A stretch of DNA of 64,000 nucleotides. Origin: Sedimenticola_A sp040506895 (GTDB lineage Bacteria > Pseudomonadota > Gammaproteobacteria > Chromatiales > Chromatiaceae). Positions 35,808-44,362 of the stretch are shown one piece after another; the stretch's first letter is position 1; every line of letters starts with the position of its first letter. The position numbers and the translations under genes are program-made. The notes under the pieces are model-generated. The model worked only from the letters and a program-made list of their open reading frames with translations, searched no databases and had not been told where the DNA came from. Where the stretch lies: NCBI GenBank assembly GCA_040506895.1, contig JBEVVY010000001.1, positions 1,798,001 to 1,862,000 of the forward strand, in the 5' to 3' direction.

Positions 35808-37159
35808 AAGAAGACAGCATTGTATTCGCCGAAGAGAGTACCGCCGGCCTTCCCAGAGCCCGCGCCCACTACCTGGCACAGGCGATTCAGCTTGAAGAGA
35901 ACGCGCCAAGGCGGGTCATCACCCTGGCCGTGCTGGTCAGCATGTTCCTGCTCGCCTCGGCAGTCGCCTGGGCGGCACTGACCCAGGTCAGCGAGGTGGC
36001 CATAGCCGAGGGCGAGGTCATTCCTGCAGGCCATATCCACAACATTCAGCACCTGGAAGGCGGCATTGTCAGCAAGCTCCATGTCAGAAACGGAGATGCC
36101 GTGAGAGCCGGCGATATCCTGATCAGCTTCGACCCGGCAGCATCCACATCGGAACTGCAGCAGATGCTCACCCGGCGCGCCAGCCTGCAGCTCCAGGGCG
36201 AACGCCTGCAGGCCCTGGTGGAAAAACGGGAACCGGATTTCAGCAAGTTCGACGAACAGTACCAGGATCTCGCCACCAAGCAGCACACCATCTACCTGGC
36301 ACAGGTCAACAGCCTGGAGAGCGAGTTGTCGGTGATCGAAAGCCAGATCGAACAGCGTCGCTCTGAGCTTACCAGCCAGAAGAACCAGGCGGTTGCCCTG
36401 CGCAAGGAACTCGCCATCTACCGCGAACAGGTGAAGATCCGCGAGGACCTTTCCAAAAAGGGCACCGTATCCAGAACCGAACTGCTCGGCGCCCGCTCAC
36501 GGCTTGCCGAGGCCGAGAGTGCACTGCGCAAGGCGGTGGACAGTATCGCCGTGGCCAACACGGCCCTCGAGGAGAGCCGTCAGCGCCAGTTGGAACTCTA
36601 CGCACGCCACAACCGCGAGGTGGAACTGGAGATCGGCAGTGTCGCCAATGAACTGGCCGAGGTCGAGGGTGGACTGATCCGCCTGCGCGACCGGGTCAAC
36701 CGACTGGAGGTGACGGCACCGGTGGACGGCATCGTGCAGGGGCTGATGATCAGCAGCAGCAGTGCGGTTGTGGCACCGGCCGAGGTGATGATGCAGATCG
36801 TACCGGTCGAGGATGAACTGATCATTGAAGCCAGGATCAGCACCGAGGATATCGGCCACGTACACGTCGGACAGACCGCCGAGGTGAAATTCACCAGCTA
36901 TGACTCCTCCCGCTTCGGCAGCCTGGACGGCAAGGTCCTGCGGTTGTCGGCATCCACCTACCTCGACCCGGAGCAAAACCCCTACTACAGGGCGGAGATC
37001 GGGCTCGACAGAAATCACCTGGGAGACGACCCCACCCGCTTCAAGATACTTCCGGGCATGACCGTGACCGCAGATATCCGCACCGGGCAGAAGAGCATCC
37101 TCGACTACCTGCTGCGCCCGGTCACACGTGGTTTCGACAGCGCCTTCAGGGAGCGGTAA
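35804..37159 (+). CDS. HlyD-family membrane fusion protein of the type I system
   Basis: The periplasmic adaptor linking the ABC transporter to an outer-membrane TolC-like channel. Visible parts are a short cytoplasmic N terminus, one membrane helix (about 47-66), a lipoyl/barrel-sandwich half (HNIQHLEGGIVSKLHVRNGD), a long coiled coil (about 115-285) and the returning half with RLEVTAPVDGIVQGL and a beta-barrel. At 451 residues it has normal length. The ATG overlaps the upstream stop, so it is translationally coupled. No TolC-type gene follows, so the outer-membrane part must be elsewhere. Confidence 0.93.
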   Translation: MKEDSIVFAEESTAGLPRARAHYLAQAIQLEENAPRRVITLAVLVSMFLLASAVAWAALTQVSEVAIAEGEVIPAGHIHNIQHLEGGIVSKLHVRNGDAVRAGDILISFDPAASTSELQQMLTRRASLQLQGERLQALVEKREPDFSKFDEQYQDLATKQHTIYLAQVNSLESELSVIESQIEQRRSELTSQKNQAVALRKELAIYREQVKIREDLSKKGTVSRTELLGARSRLAEAESALRKAVDSIAVANTALEESRQRQLELYARHNREVELEIGSVANELAEVEGGLIRLRDRVNRLEVTAPVDGIVQGLMISSSSAVVAPAEVMMQIVPVEDELIIEARISTEDIGHVHVGQTAEVKFTSYDSSRFGSLDGKVLRLSASTYLDPEQNPYYRAEIGLDRNHLGDDPTRFKILPGMTVTADIRTGQKSILDYLLRPVTRGFDSAFRER

Positions 37160-37286
37160 AAACCCTCTTTCGCATGACTTTAATTTCCCAGGAATCCGTC
37201 TAAGCTTGGATGTAATGCAGTAACCGGTCCATGGAGTGGACGGTCAATCGTGACCAGCCACCTCCAATCTGAACTGGGAGATTCGC

Positions 37287-38828
37287 ATGGATTCCAGCAG
37301 CGGTATGCAGGGCTTTCTTTTCGGCGTTCTGGAAATCTTCACTGCCATTGCGGTGTTCATCTTCGTCGCCCTGGTCATCGCCGTCATCGTCACCTACATC
37401 TACGACGTCACCCAGACCAAGACGGCAATCCGGCGCAACTACCCTGTCATCGGCCATTTCAGGTATTTCTTCGAACATCTCGGCGAGTTCTTCCGCCAGT
37501 ACTTCTTTGCCATGGATCGCGAAGAGCTCCCCTTCAATCGCGCCCAGCGCTCGTGGGTCTACAGGGCCGGCAAGAACCTGCCCAATACCGTGGCCTTCGG
37601 CTCCACCCGCGATATCCGCAGACCCGGCTCGGTACTGTTCGTGAACTGCCCCTTCCCCACCCTGGGTGAGGATGCGGTACCGCCTGAACCGAGAACCATC
37701 GGCAAAAACTGTACAACCCCCTATACCACCGACTCACTGTTCAATATCTCCGGCATGAGCTACGGCGCACTTTCCAAGCCGGCGATACTTGCCCTCTCCA
37801 AGGGCGCAAAAGCGACAGGCAGCTGGATGAACACGGGAGAAGGCGGTCTTTCGCCCTACCACCTTGAGGGTGGTGCCGATATCGCGTTCCAGATCGGTAC
37901 GGCTAAAAACGGCGTACGGGACCTGGATGGCAACCTGAGCGATGAAAAGCTGAGGGAAGTGGCCGCCCACGATGCGGTCAAGATGTTCGAGATCAAGATG
38001 AGCCAGGGCGCCAAGCCGGGCAAGGGCGGCATTCTTCCGGCAGGCAAGATAACGGAGGAGATTGCCAGTATCCGCGGTATTCCGATGGGCAAGGATGCGA
38101 TCAGTCCCAACCGTCACCCGGACATCAACTGCAATGCGGACCTGCTGAAAATGATCCGCCGGGTGCGCGACGTGACGGGCAAGCCTGTCGGCTTCAAGAC
38201 CGTGATAGGCGGCCCCCACTGGCTGGACGCCCTGTTCCGCGAAGTCATGGATTTAGGCCCCGAGTACTGCCCTGACTTCATCACGCTGGACGGCTCTGAT
38301 GGCGGAACCGGCGCGGCACCCATGCCATTGATCGATGCCGTGGGACTCTCCCTTCGCGAGAGCCTCTACATGCTGGTGGACAAGCTGAACGAGTACGGCC
38401 TGCGGGACGAGGTGACGGTCATCGCCTCGGGCAAGTTGATCACCCCGGCCGATATCGCCTGGGCGATGTGCGTGGGCGCCGATTTCGTTGCCTCTGCAAG
38501 GGGGCCCATGTTCGCCCTGGGTTGCATCCAGGCCCTTCAGTGCAACAAGAACACCTGCCCCACGGGCATCACCACCCACGACCAGGACCTGCAGAAGGGC
38601 CTGGTACCGGAGGTCAAGGCGGAACGCGTGGCCAACTATATACGCAACCTGGAGTACGAGGTGGGTATCATCGCCCACTCCTGCGGCGTGCGATCACCCA
38701 GGGAACTGCTGCGTCGTCATGCCCGTATCGTCTGTGCAGACGGCCCATCCATGGCCCTGGATGAAAGGTACCCGCCGGTGCCCAATCCGAAACGTACTCA
38801 GCCCGATGAAGAGTCGAGAAAGTTCTAG
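37287..38828 (+). CDS. Membrane-anchored FMN-binding glutamate-synthase-like protein
   Basis: A 513-residue protein matching the FMN/synthase part of glutamate synthase (Glu_synthase family) without the glutaminase domain. A hydrophobic helix (about 15-38) anchors the N terminus. Family features are NISGMSYGALSKPA, GEGGLSPYH, KPGKGGILP, ITLDGSDGGTGAAP and three cysteines with spacing C-x5-C-x4-C (GCIQALQCNKNTCPTG), which bind a 3Fe-4S cluster in GltB. These stand-alone forms are widespread. Their reaction is not established, and glutamate synthesis should not be assumed. The stop codon TAG is part of a transposon target duplication. Confidence 0.88.
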   Translation: MDSSSGMQGFLFGVLEIFTAIAVFIFVALVIAVIVTYIYDVTQTKTAIRRNYPVIGHFRYFFEHLGEFFRQYFFAMDREELPFNRAQRSWVYRAGKNLPNTVAFGSTRDIRRPGSVLFVNCPFPTLGEDAVPPEPRTIGKNCTTPYTTDSLFNISGMSYGALSKPAILALSKGAKATGSWMNTGEGGLSPYHLEGGADIAFQIGTAKNGVRDLDGNLSDEKLREVAAHDAVKMFEIKMSQGAKPGKGGILPAGKITEEIASIRGIPMGKDAISPNRHPDINCNADLLKMIRRVRDVTGKPVGFKTVIGGPHWLDALFREVMDLGPEYCPDFITLDGSDGGTGAAPMPLIDAVGLSLRESLYMLVDKLNEYGLRDEVTVIASGKLITPADIAWAMCVGADFVASARGPMFALGCIQALQCNKNTCPTGITTHDQDLQKGLVPEVKAERVANYIRNLEYEVGIIAHSCGVRSPRELLRRHARIVCADGPSMALDERYPPVPNPKRTQPDEESRKF

Positions 38829-39090
38829 TGTCCCGTTTGGTTAATTCGCATGACTAATGCGCCCCTGAGAACGACCGGATCAAGGCGGCGTTGCGCCGGT
38901 ATAGCCATCTATATCAAGCGACGCCAACACCGAGCCGGGCGTTCTCAGGGGTGCCCAAAGGGAGCGTGCCAGCGGCCTGTAGGCGTTGTTGCGATGCTTG
39001 ATAAGGGGCTGGGCCATTCCCTGCGCACCGCGCCTAGCCCACAGGCCGCTGGCGCGCTCATTAATTATGCGAATTAACCAAACGGGACAC
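38828..39090. mobile_element. 263-bp MITE with perfect 24-bp inverted repeats, TA duplication
   Basis: The ends are perfect 24-bp inverted repeats beginning GTGTCCCGTTTGGTTAATTC (38828-38851 and 39067-39090). TA dinucleotides flank the element (38826-38827, 39091-39092) inside an ancestral CTAG, as expected for IS630/Tc1-mariner-type transposition. There is no ORF of note. It is inserted in the shared stop region of two convergent genes. Confidence 0.88.
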
Positions 39091-39578
39091 TAGCGGTGCA
39101 TACCAATCCGCGCACCCGGATGGGCGTCGGTAATCATCTGCCTTAGATCACCGGCTTCATGTTTCGGCACATCAGCCAACAGCAGAATCTCCCCCCGCGC
39201 GAGCGCGTCCTGGTAGGGGTCCAGGCGACGATTGTGTTCACGACTCGAGATAAGGGAGGATGCAGCAGCACCAACGAAAGCACCTGCAAGCGAGAGCGGC
39301 AGTAGCAATGAGTTATCGAAGATCACCCCGGCGGGAGGAAAGTTGACCACCAGCAGCCCACCGACAAGTCCGGCTGCACCGCCTACAACTCCCCCCTTGA
39401 TGATGCCGTGAAGCAGCTCTGTCTTTTGCAGGACATTGGCCTCGGGCAGCTCCTCGATGGTCGTTCCCAGGCCGGCGATAACATGCATGTGACGTTCGGG
39501 AACACCTGACTCCCTGAGACGGGAGAATACTGCAGTACACTGCTCGACATCCGAAAGCAGGATAAACAGTCGTTGCAC
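39090..39578 (-). CDS. Small membrane protein with glycine-rich hairpin (DUF1269-like)
   Basis: A protein of about 162 residues with a soluble N-terminal alpha/beta part, a central membrane hairpin rich in Gly and Ala (about 70-115, with GGVVGGAAGLVGGLLVV) and a soluble C terminus. The layout resembles DUF1269/general-stress-type proteins, though I am not certain of the family. The start chosen is GTG at 39578, just after an AAGGGGGG ribosome-binding site; the open frame to 39734 overlaps the upstream gene. It lies 10 nt after the EAL gene, so probably in the same operon. Its TAG stop shares the CTAG with the MITE target. Confidence 0.7.
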   Translation of the reverse strand: MQRLFILLSDVEQCTAVFSRLRESGVPERHMHVIAGLGTTIEELPEANVLQKTELLHGIIKGGVVGGAAGLVGGLLVVNFPPAGVIFDNSLLLPLSLAGAFVGAAASSLISSREHNRRLDPYQDALARGEILLLADVPKHEAGDLRQMITDAHPGARIGMHR

Positions 39579-39588
39579 ACTCCCCCCC

Positions 39589-40803
39589 TTAATGCTGGCT
39601 GGACCTCGTTCCCACCCATTTTGCCAGATCATCGAACTGCATGGGATGTCCGATGAGGAACCCCTGTCCGGAATCACACCCCAGCCTGGACAGCAGTGCC
39701 AGCTGGGACTGGGTTTCAATACCCTCGGCGACAATATCCATCTCGAATGAGCGGGCGATGGAGACTATGGCACGCACCATGCTCTCTGCCTGCTGATGTC
39801 GCAGCATGTCGCGCACAAAGGTACGGTCGATCTTGAGTGTATCGGCCTTGAGATGCAACAGGTGCGAGAGACTTGAATACCCGGTGCCGAAATCATCGAT
39901 GGCCACCCTGAAACCGTGGGACTTGGCCTCCCGCACCCACTCCATGACATGGGTGATCTCCACCAGCTGACTCTCGGTGATCTCCAGCTTGATCACATCA
40001 GTGGAGAGTTCTGCATTGCTCACGATATCCGCGATACGCTGAAACCTGTTCAGGCTGTTCACCTGTTTTGGGGAGACGTTGACCCCTACGTAAAAGTCGT
40101 CCTGCCGGCTATCGCCGTGATCCTTCAGAATCTGCTGCAGGCGCGGATAGTCAGAGACCACCTGCTCTATGACCATCTCGCCGATACCCTCGATAAGCGG
40201 CGTCTCCTCCGCCAGGCAGATGAAAACACCCGGCATCACCACGCCCCGCTCCGGATGATCCCAACGAAGCAGTGCCTCGAAGCCGGCAAACCGGGCACCG
40301 TCGAGATCGATGATCGGCTGGTAATAGACACTCAACTCGCCATGATCGACTGCCGCCCACAGATCCGCTTCCAGTCGCAGTTTTTCGACGGCCCGCCCCC
40401 TGAGCTCGGGGTCGATATAGTATTCCGGCTTTTCCTGCGACGTGTGGGTTCTGCGCACACTCTCGAGATTGCCCCTGAAGCGAAAAGCCATCAGCTGGAA
40501 GATATGCTGCATGGCAGGATCCAGCTTCTCCAGCCGCTGGCTGATCTGCTCGCGCCTGATGACATGCAGCCGCGCATCTTCCACGACAGTCGCCTTTGCA
40601 CTCCTGGGCTGGTTGTCGATGATGGCCATCTCACCCAGCAGTTCACCTGGAGTCACACTGCCAAGGAACACCTTTTTTCCCATATCGGTGATAGAGATCT
40701 CCACGCGCCCCGACTCGACCAGGTAGGCGCAGTCACCCTCCTCACCCTCATTGAACAGCACGGTATCTTTAGCTACCTCGATAATCTCAAGATCATCCAG
40801 CAT
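39589..40803 (-). CDS. Cyclic-nucleotide-binding EAL phosphodiesterase
   Basis: A soluble 404-residue fusion. Residues about 5-120 form a cNMP-binding domain of CRP type with the phosphate-binding cassette GELLGEMAIIDNQPRSA. Residues about 145-395 form an EAL domain that hydrolyses c-di-GMP. The catalytic elements look complete: EALLRW, NVSPKQ, LEITES, IDDFGTGYSSL, LKIDRTFV, EGIE and GQGFLIG. No HTH is present, so it is not a transcription factor. This layout would let cAMP or another ligand adjust c-di-GMP breakdown, which is an inference. It heads a two-gene operon with the small membrane protein. Confidence 0.9.
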   Translation of the reverse strand: MLDDLEIIEVAKDTVLFNEGEEGDCAYLVESGRVEISITDMGKKVFLGSVTPGELLGEMAIIDNQPRSAKATVVEDARLHVIRREQISQRLEKLDPAMQHIFQLMAFRFRGNLESVRRTHTSQEKPEYYIDPELRGRAVEKLRLEADLWAAVDHGELSVYYQPIIDLDGARFAGFEALLRWDHPERGVVMPGVFICLAEETPLIEGIGEMVIEQVVSDYPRLQQILKDHGDSRQDDFYVGVNVSPKQVNSLNRFQRIADIVSNAELSTDVIKLEITESQLVEITHVMEWVREAKSHGFRVAIDDFGTGYSSLSHLLHLKADTLKIDRTFVRDMLRHQQAESMVRAIVSIARSFEMDIVAEGIETQSQLALLSRLGCDSGQGFLIGHPMQFDDLAKWVGTRSSQH

Positions 40804-41037
40804 CCACGGTCACCCTTTTTTAAGCCAAGTATATCGCCACCGAAAATATGGCAGACATCTTTATAGGATAGTCTCTGGAGAGCATTTTTCCTGCATTACG
40901 CCTGAAGTAAGTTCTGAAAATGTGATCGAATCGTAACCCAAACCATTTCCAGCTATATTAGGGCGAGCCATTCAGCCCAAACAATTAAAGCCACCCAGTC
41001 AGGATCGGGTCGCCTGGGGCCTCAGCCGGGAACAACC

Positions 41038-41934
41038 ATGGATACAGACTGCAATGTCCTGCAGGACAACATCAAGCTGATGCGCGATCTGGACAAAGCG
41101 ATCATTCAGCACTTTGTATGGATAGACCAGACCCACAAGCTGCTCATCTGCAGTGATGAGGAAGTTCAGTCGGGATACCTGGAAGAGGATGCACACCTGC
41201 GCTGCGAGTTTGGAAGATGGTTCTATGACAGCGGCAGGGACAAGCTTAACGAGTACCCGGCCCTGGATAAGATCGAAAAACTGCACAAGGACCTCCATCT
41301 CCAGGCCAGGTTCCTTATCGAAACCCATAACCGGGGCAAGGGCATCAGCAGCAAGGACTTTTCCGATTTCACAGACAGCTCCCTCTCGTTCAAAATCGAA
41401 CTCAACAACCTGCAGTTCAGCATCGTCAACCAGATCTGCTCGGTCGATCACCTGACAGGCATCTGGAACCGGCAGTCCATGATCTACCGCCTCAACCAGG
41501 AGTATGAGCGCGTGGTGCGCACCGGGTCGGGCTGCGTGATCTGCATGATCGATATCGATCACTTCAAGGAGGTCAACGACCGCTTTGGCCATCTTGTCGG
41601 AGACATGGTACTCAAGCGGGTCACCGAGATCTGCAAGGACCAGCTGCGCAAGTACGACTCCATCTACCGCTACGGCGGTGAGGAGTTTCTGCTCTGCCTG
41701 CCCGACACAAGACTTGAGAACGCCAGCACCCTCATGGAGCGCCTTCGCCAGACCATAGCGGATACTGACATGGGAATAGATGATCAGCCCGATTTCCGCA
41801 TCACGGCATCCTTCGGGGCCACGGAGATGACTAAAGAAAAGGGCCCCGCTGACGCTATAAGTGAAGCGGATCACGCCCTGCTGACCGCCAAGGCCAAGGG
41901 ACGCAACCAGGTGGTGCTCTGGCAGGAAGAATAG
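41038..41934 (+). CDS. dgcZ: Zinc-sensing diguanylate cyclase, DgcZ-like (CZB-GGDEF)
   Basis: A soluble cyclase of 298 residues, close to E. coli DgcZ in length and layout. The N-terminal CZB domain keeps the zinc ligands: His25, Cys56 in CEFGRWFYD, and His83 and His87 in KLHKDLHLQ. The GGDEF domain (about 140-295) has YGGEEF at about residue 211 with RKYD five residues before it as the inhibitory site. In E. coli, zinc binding inhibits DgcZ. The same control is expected here. It is 42 nt upstream of a chemoreceptor gene in the same direction. Confidence 0.9.
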   Translation: MDTDCNVLQDNIKLMRDLDKAIIQHFVWIDQTHKLLICSDEEVQSGYLEEDAHLRCEFGRWFYDSGRDKLNEYPALDKIEKLHKDLHLQARFLIETHNRGKGISSKDFSDFTDSSLSFKIELNNLQFSIVNQICSVDHLTGIWNRQSMIYRLNQEYERVVRTGSGCVICMIDIDHFKEVNDRFGHLVGDMVLKRVTEICKDQLRKYDSIYRYGGEEFLLCLPDTRLENASTLMERLRQTIADTDMGIDDQPDFRITASFGATEMTKEKGPADAISEADHALLTAKAKGRNQVVLWQEE

Positions 41935-41976
41935 ACAATTCGGCATATCGAGCTCGATGCCACGGGGAGTGCATGA

Positions 41977-43602
41977 ATGGATTGGCTGACGAACAGCATA
42001 CGCAACAAGTTACTGGCTATAGCCGCAATCGGCACCCTGCTCGTCATCGGCACCGCATTTTCAGGTTTCTGGATCACCCGCACCACCCTGCAGGAGTTCG
42101 AACAGGTCATCTTCCAGGAAGCGGCCCAGGAGAGCGCCATCCGCCAGCTCACCCTGGATTTCAAGAAGCAGGTGCAGGAGTGGAAGAACACACTGCTGCG
42201 CGGCCATAACCCCGAGGATTTCGACAAGTACTGGAAACGTTTCCAGAAACTGGAGGCGAAGATCCAGGAGGAGGGCAAACAGCTCCTGTCGACACTCCAC
42301 AACACCTCCATGGCCCAGGGCCTGGAGCAGTTTCTGGCTGAACACAGGGAGATGGGCAGGGCCTACCGGGAAGGGCTGGAGGTGTTTCGCCAGGCCGGCT
42401 TCGATCCCAGGGCAGGCGACAAGGCGGTACGGGGCATCGACCGGGCACCCACGGCACGGCTGGAAGAGTCGGCAGACGCGATCCTTGCACATATCGCAGA
42501 ACACGGCCAAAGCGAGATCGTGGAAACCCACACATCCATTTCAACCAGCATTATCCTGATTATCGTGGCGACACTGATCGCACTGGCCGGCTACCTCTAC
42601 TTCATCAAGCAACAGATCACCGGACCTGCCCTGCGGCTGGCGGAGGGGATGAAGAGCATGGCGGAGGGGGATTTCTCCAACCCCATAACCACCAGCACAG
42701 GTGATGAACTGGGCAAGATCGGTCAATCCGCAGAGGCGATACGCGAGACACTTCGGGAAGAGCTTATCGGCGTCACCGACGCCTCGGAAAACCTGGGCAC
42801 AACAACCTCCAGGCTCACCGAAGTGATCAGCTCCACCCGTCACGGCGTACTCTCCCAACAGCAGGAGATCGAACAGGTGGCCACCGCCATCAACCAGATG
42901 ACCGCCACGGTCCGCGAGATCTCGGCCAACGCCCACGCCGCTGCTGACGCCGCCTCCGAGGCCGACAAGGAGGCGCATACCGGCAGGGACATCGTGGAAC
43001 AGACCATACAGGATATCGACCAGCTCTCCAGCAAGATCGGTGATGCCTCGGCCACCATCGCCCAGTTACAGCAGGAGAGTGACAACATCGGCGCCATCAT
43101 CGACGTGATCCAGGGCATCTCCGAGCAGACCAACCTGCTCGCCCTCAACGCCGCCATCGAGGCGGCACGGGCAGGCGAGGCGGGACGCGGTTTCTCCGTG
43201 GTGGCAGACGAGGTGCGGGCACTTGCGGGCAGGACCCAGGACGCCACCCTGGAGATCAAGGATATGATCGAGCGGCTGCAGACAGGCTCCCAGACCGCGG
43301 TGACCGTGATGACCGACAGTCAGAAGCGGGCCGAGGACTCCGCAGACCGCGCATCTGCTGCCGGTTCCGCCCTGAGTAACATCACCCGTTCCGTTGCCCA
43401 TATCAACGAGGTGAACGACCAGATCGCCACCGCGGCGGAAGAGCAGTCGATGGTGTCTGAAGAGATCAATCGCAACGTCATGACTATCAGCAACGTGGCC
43501 GAGGGTTCAGCCGAAGGGGCAAACCAGATCAACGACGAGAACTCCCGGCTCAACGACATCACCGAGCAGTTGCGCAACATGATCGGCCAGTTCAGAACCT
43601 GA
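41977..43602 (+). CDS. Methyl-accepting chemotaxis protein
   Basis: A 541-residue chemoreceptor. A membrane helix (about 9-30), an extracytoplasmic helical sensor (about 31-185), a second membrane helix (about 188-208), a HAMP region (about 210-262) and the signalling domain follow in order. The hairpin tip is clear: ISEQTNLLALNAAIEAARAG, then GRGFSVVADEVRALAGRT. The sensor is helical, with no motif that identifies a ligand. A GGGGAG ribosome-binding site precedes the ATG at 41977. It may be co-transcribed with the DgcZ-like gene. Confidence 0.93.
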   Translation: MDWLTNSIRNKLLAIAAIGTLLVIGTAFSGFWITRTTLQEFEQVIFQEAAQESAIRQLTLDFKKQVQEWKNTLLRGHNPEDFDKYWKRFQKLEAKIQEEGKQLLSTLHNTSMAQGLEQFLAEHREMGRAYREGLEVFRQAGFDPRAGDKAVRGIDRAPTARLEESADAILAHIAEHGQSEIVETHTSISTSIILIIVATLIALAGYLYFIKQQITGPALRLAEGMKSMAEGDFSNPITTSTGDELGKIGQSAEAIRETLREELIGVTDASENLGTTTSRLTEVISSTRHGVLSQQQEIEQVATAINQMTATVREISANAHAAADAASEADKEAHTGRDIVEQTIQDIDQLSSKIGDASATIAQLQQESDNIGAIIDVIQGISEQTNLLALNAAIEAARAGEAGRGFSVVADEVRALAGRTQDATLEIKDMIERLQTGSQTAVTVMTDSQKRAEDSADRASAAGSALSNITRSVAHINEVNDQIATAAEEQSMVSEEINRNVMTISNVAEGSAEGANQINDENSRLNDITEQLRNMIGQFRT

Positions 43603-43657
43603 TCAATTGCCCTCTGGAGGCAGTGGCTCCCGAAATAAAAAAGGCCCAACAAAAGGC

Positions 43658-43732
43658 GTAGGGTGGGTTAGCGAAGCGTAACCCACCGCCGGCCTTGTTA
43701 TCGGTGCAATACGCTGCGCTATTGCACCCTAC
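43658..43732. repeat. BIME-like palindromic repeat, copy 2
   Basis: Full copy from GTAGGG to CCCTAC. Both hairpins are perfect: GGTGGGTTA/TAACCCACC and GGTGCAATA/TATTGCACC, the latter with a CGCTGCGC loop. Confidence 0.9.
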
Positions 43733-43791
43733 TGAAACTCTTCCGAGCGAGATGCCTGTTCAATTGCACCGGGAAGGCTCCCAATATAACC

Positions 43792-43859
43792 GTAGGGTGG
43801 GTTAGCGAAGCGTAACCCACCATTAGGGCGGCGCAATACGCTGCGCTATTGCACCCTAC
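43792..43859. repeat. BIME-like palindromic repeat, copy 3
   Basis: Same family as the copy 60 bp upstream, with a shorter spacer between the hairpins and GCGCAATA in the second stem. Together with copy 2 and the terminator it fills the 325-bp gap after the chemoreceptor gene. No other gene is visible there. Confidence 0.88.
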
Positions 43860-43888
43860 AGATGCTCCAAATCCGGATATGACGGGAT

Positions 43889-43919
43889 AAAAAAAGGCCC
43901 TGCCGATGCAGGGCCTTTA
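43889..43919 (-). terminator. Intrinsic terminator, best read on the minus strand
   Basis: The stem AAAGGCCCTGC-CGAT-GCAGGGCCTTT is perfect. On the minus strand it is followed by a run of seven T, so it should terminate transcripts coming from purL/DUF3012. On the plus strand it is followed by ATATTT and may also stop the chemoreceptor transcript. The second IS3 element lies between it and the DUF3012 gene. Confidence 0.82.
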
Positions 43920-43969
43920 TATTTCAGGTGTCCCGTCCTGAAATAAGTTTACAACCAGAGGACTTATTG

Positions 43970-44362
43970 ATGGACAAGCAATCCCCCTCAAGAAGAAAGC
44001 GCACCCAGCGTGATTATCCGCTAGGCTTTAAATTGTCGGTTGTTGATCGCGTTGAAAAAGGCGAGATGAGCTACAAGCAGGCCCAGAAGCTATATGGTAT
44101 CCAAGGTCGAAGCACCGTATTGGTGTGGCTGCGTAAGCATGGAAAACTAGATTGGTCCCCCCCAAGAGAGCTGCCTATGGCAAAAGCAACAGAGACCCCC
44201 GCTGAGAAGATCAAACGCCTGGAGCGGGAACTCGAGGATGAGCGGGCGAAAAACTGGATTCTCAATGGGATGATTGACCTTATGGATCAGCAGTACGGAG
44301 CCTCTCTGAGAAAAAAGTACTTATCCAAACTGCGAGAAAAGCCCAAGCTGAAGGAAAGGTGA
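43970..44362 (+). CDS. IS3-family transposase OrfA
   Basis: A DNA-binding protein of about 130 residues from the ATG at 43970 (the frame is open further upstream through the inverted repeat). It has an HTH region (DYPLGFKLSVVDRVEKGEMS to STVLVWLRKHG) and a C-terminal coiled coil (KIKRLERELEDERAKNWILN). The heptamer A_AAA_AAG at 44311-44317 is in the right phase for a minus-one shift. The orfB frame is open from there, which would give an OrfAB fusion. The stop overlaps the orfB GTG. Confidence 0.92.
   Translation: MDKQSPSRRKRTQRDYPLGFKLSVVDRVEKGEMSYKQAQKLYGIQGRSTVLVWLRKHGKLDWSPPRELPMAKATETPAEKIKRLERELEDERAKNWILNGMIDLMDQQYGASLRKKYLSKLREKPKLKER

Noticed and set aside
38828..43950. Possible relation of the 263-bp MITE to the IS3 element at 43929, since both begin near TGTCCCGT
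   Set aside because: Only about eight bases agree. The MITE has TA duplications and the IS has a 3-bp AGG duplication, so they use different transposition systems.
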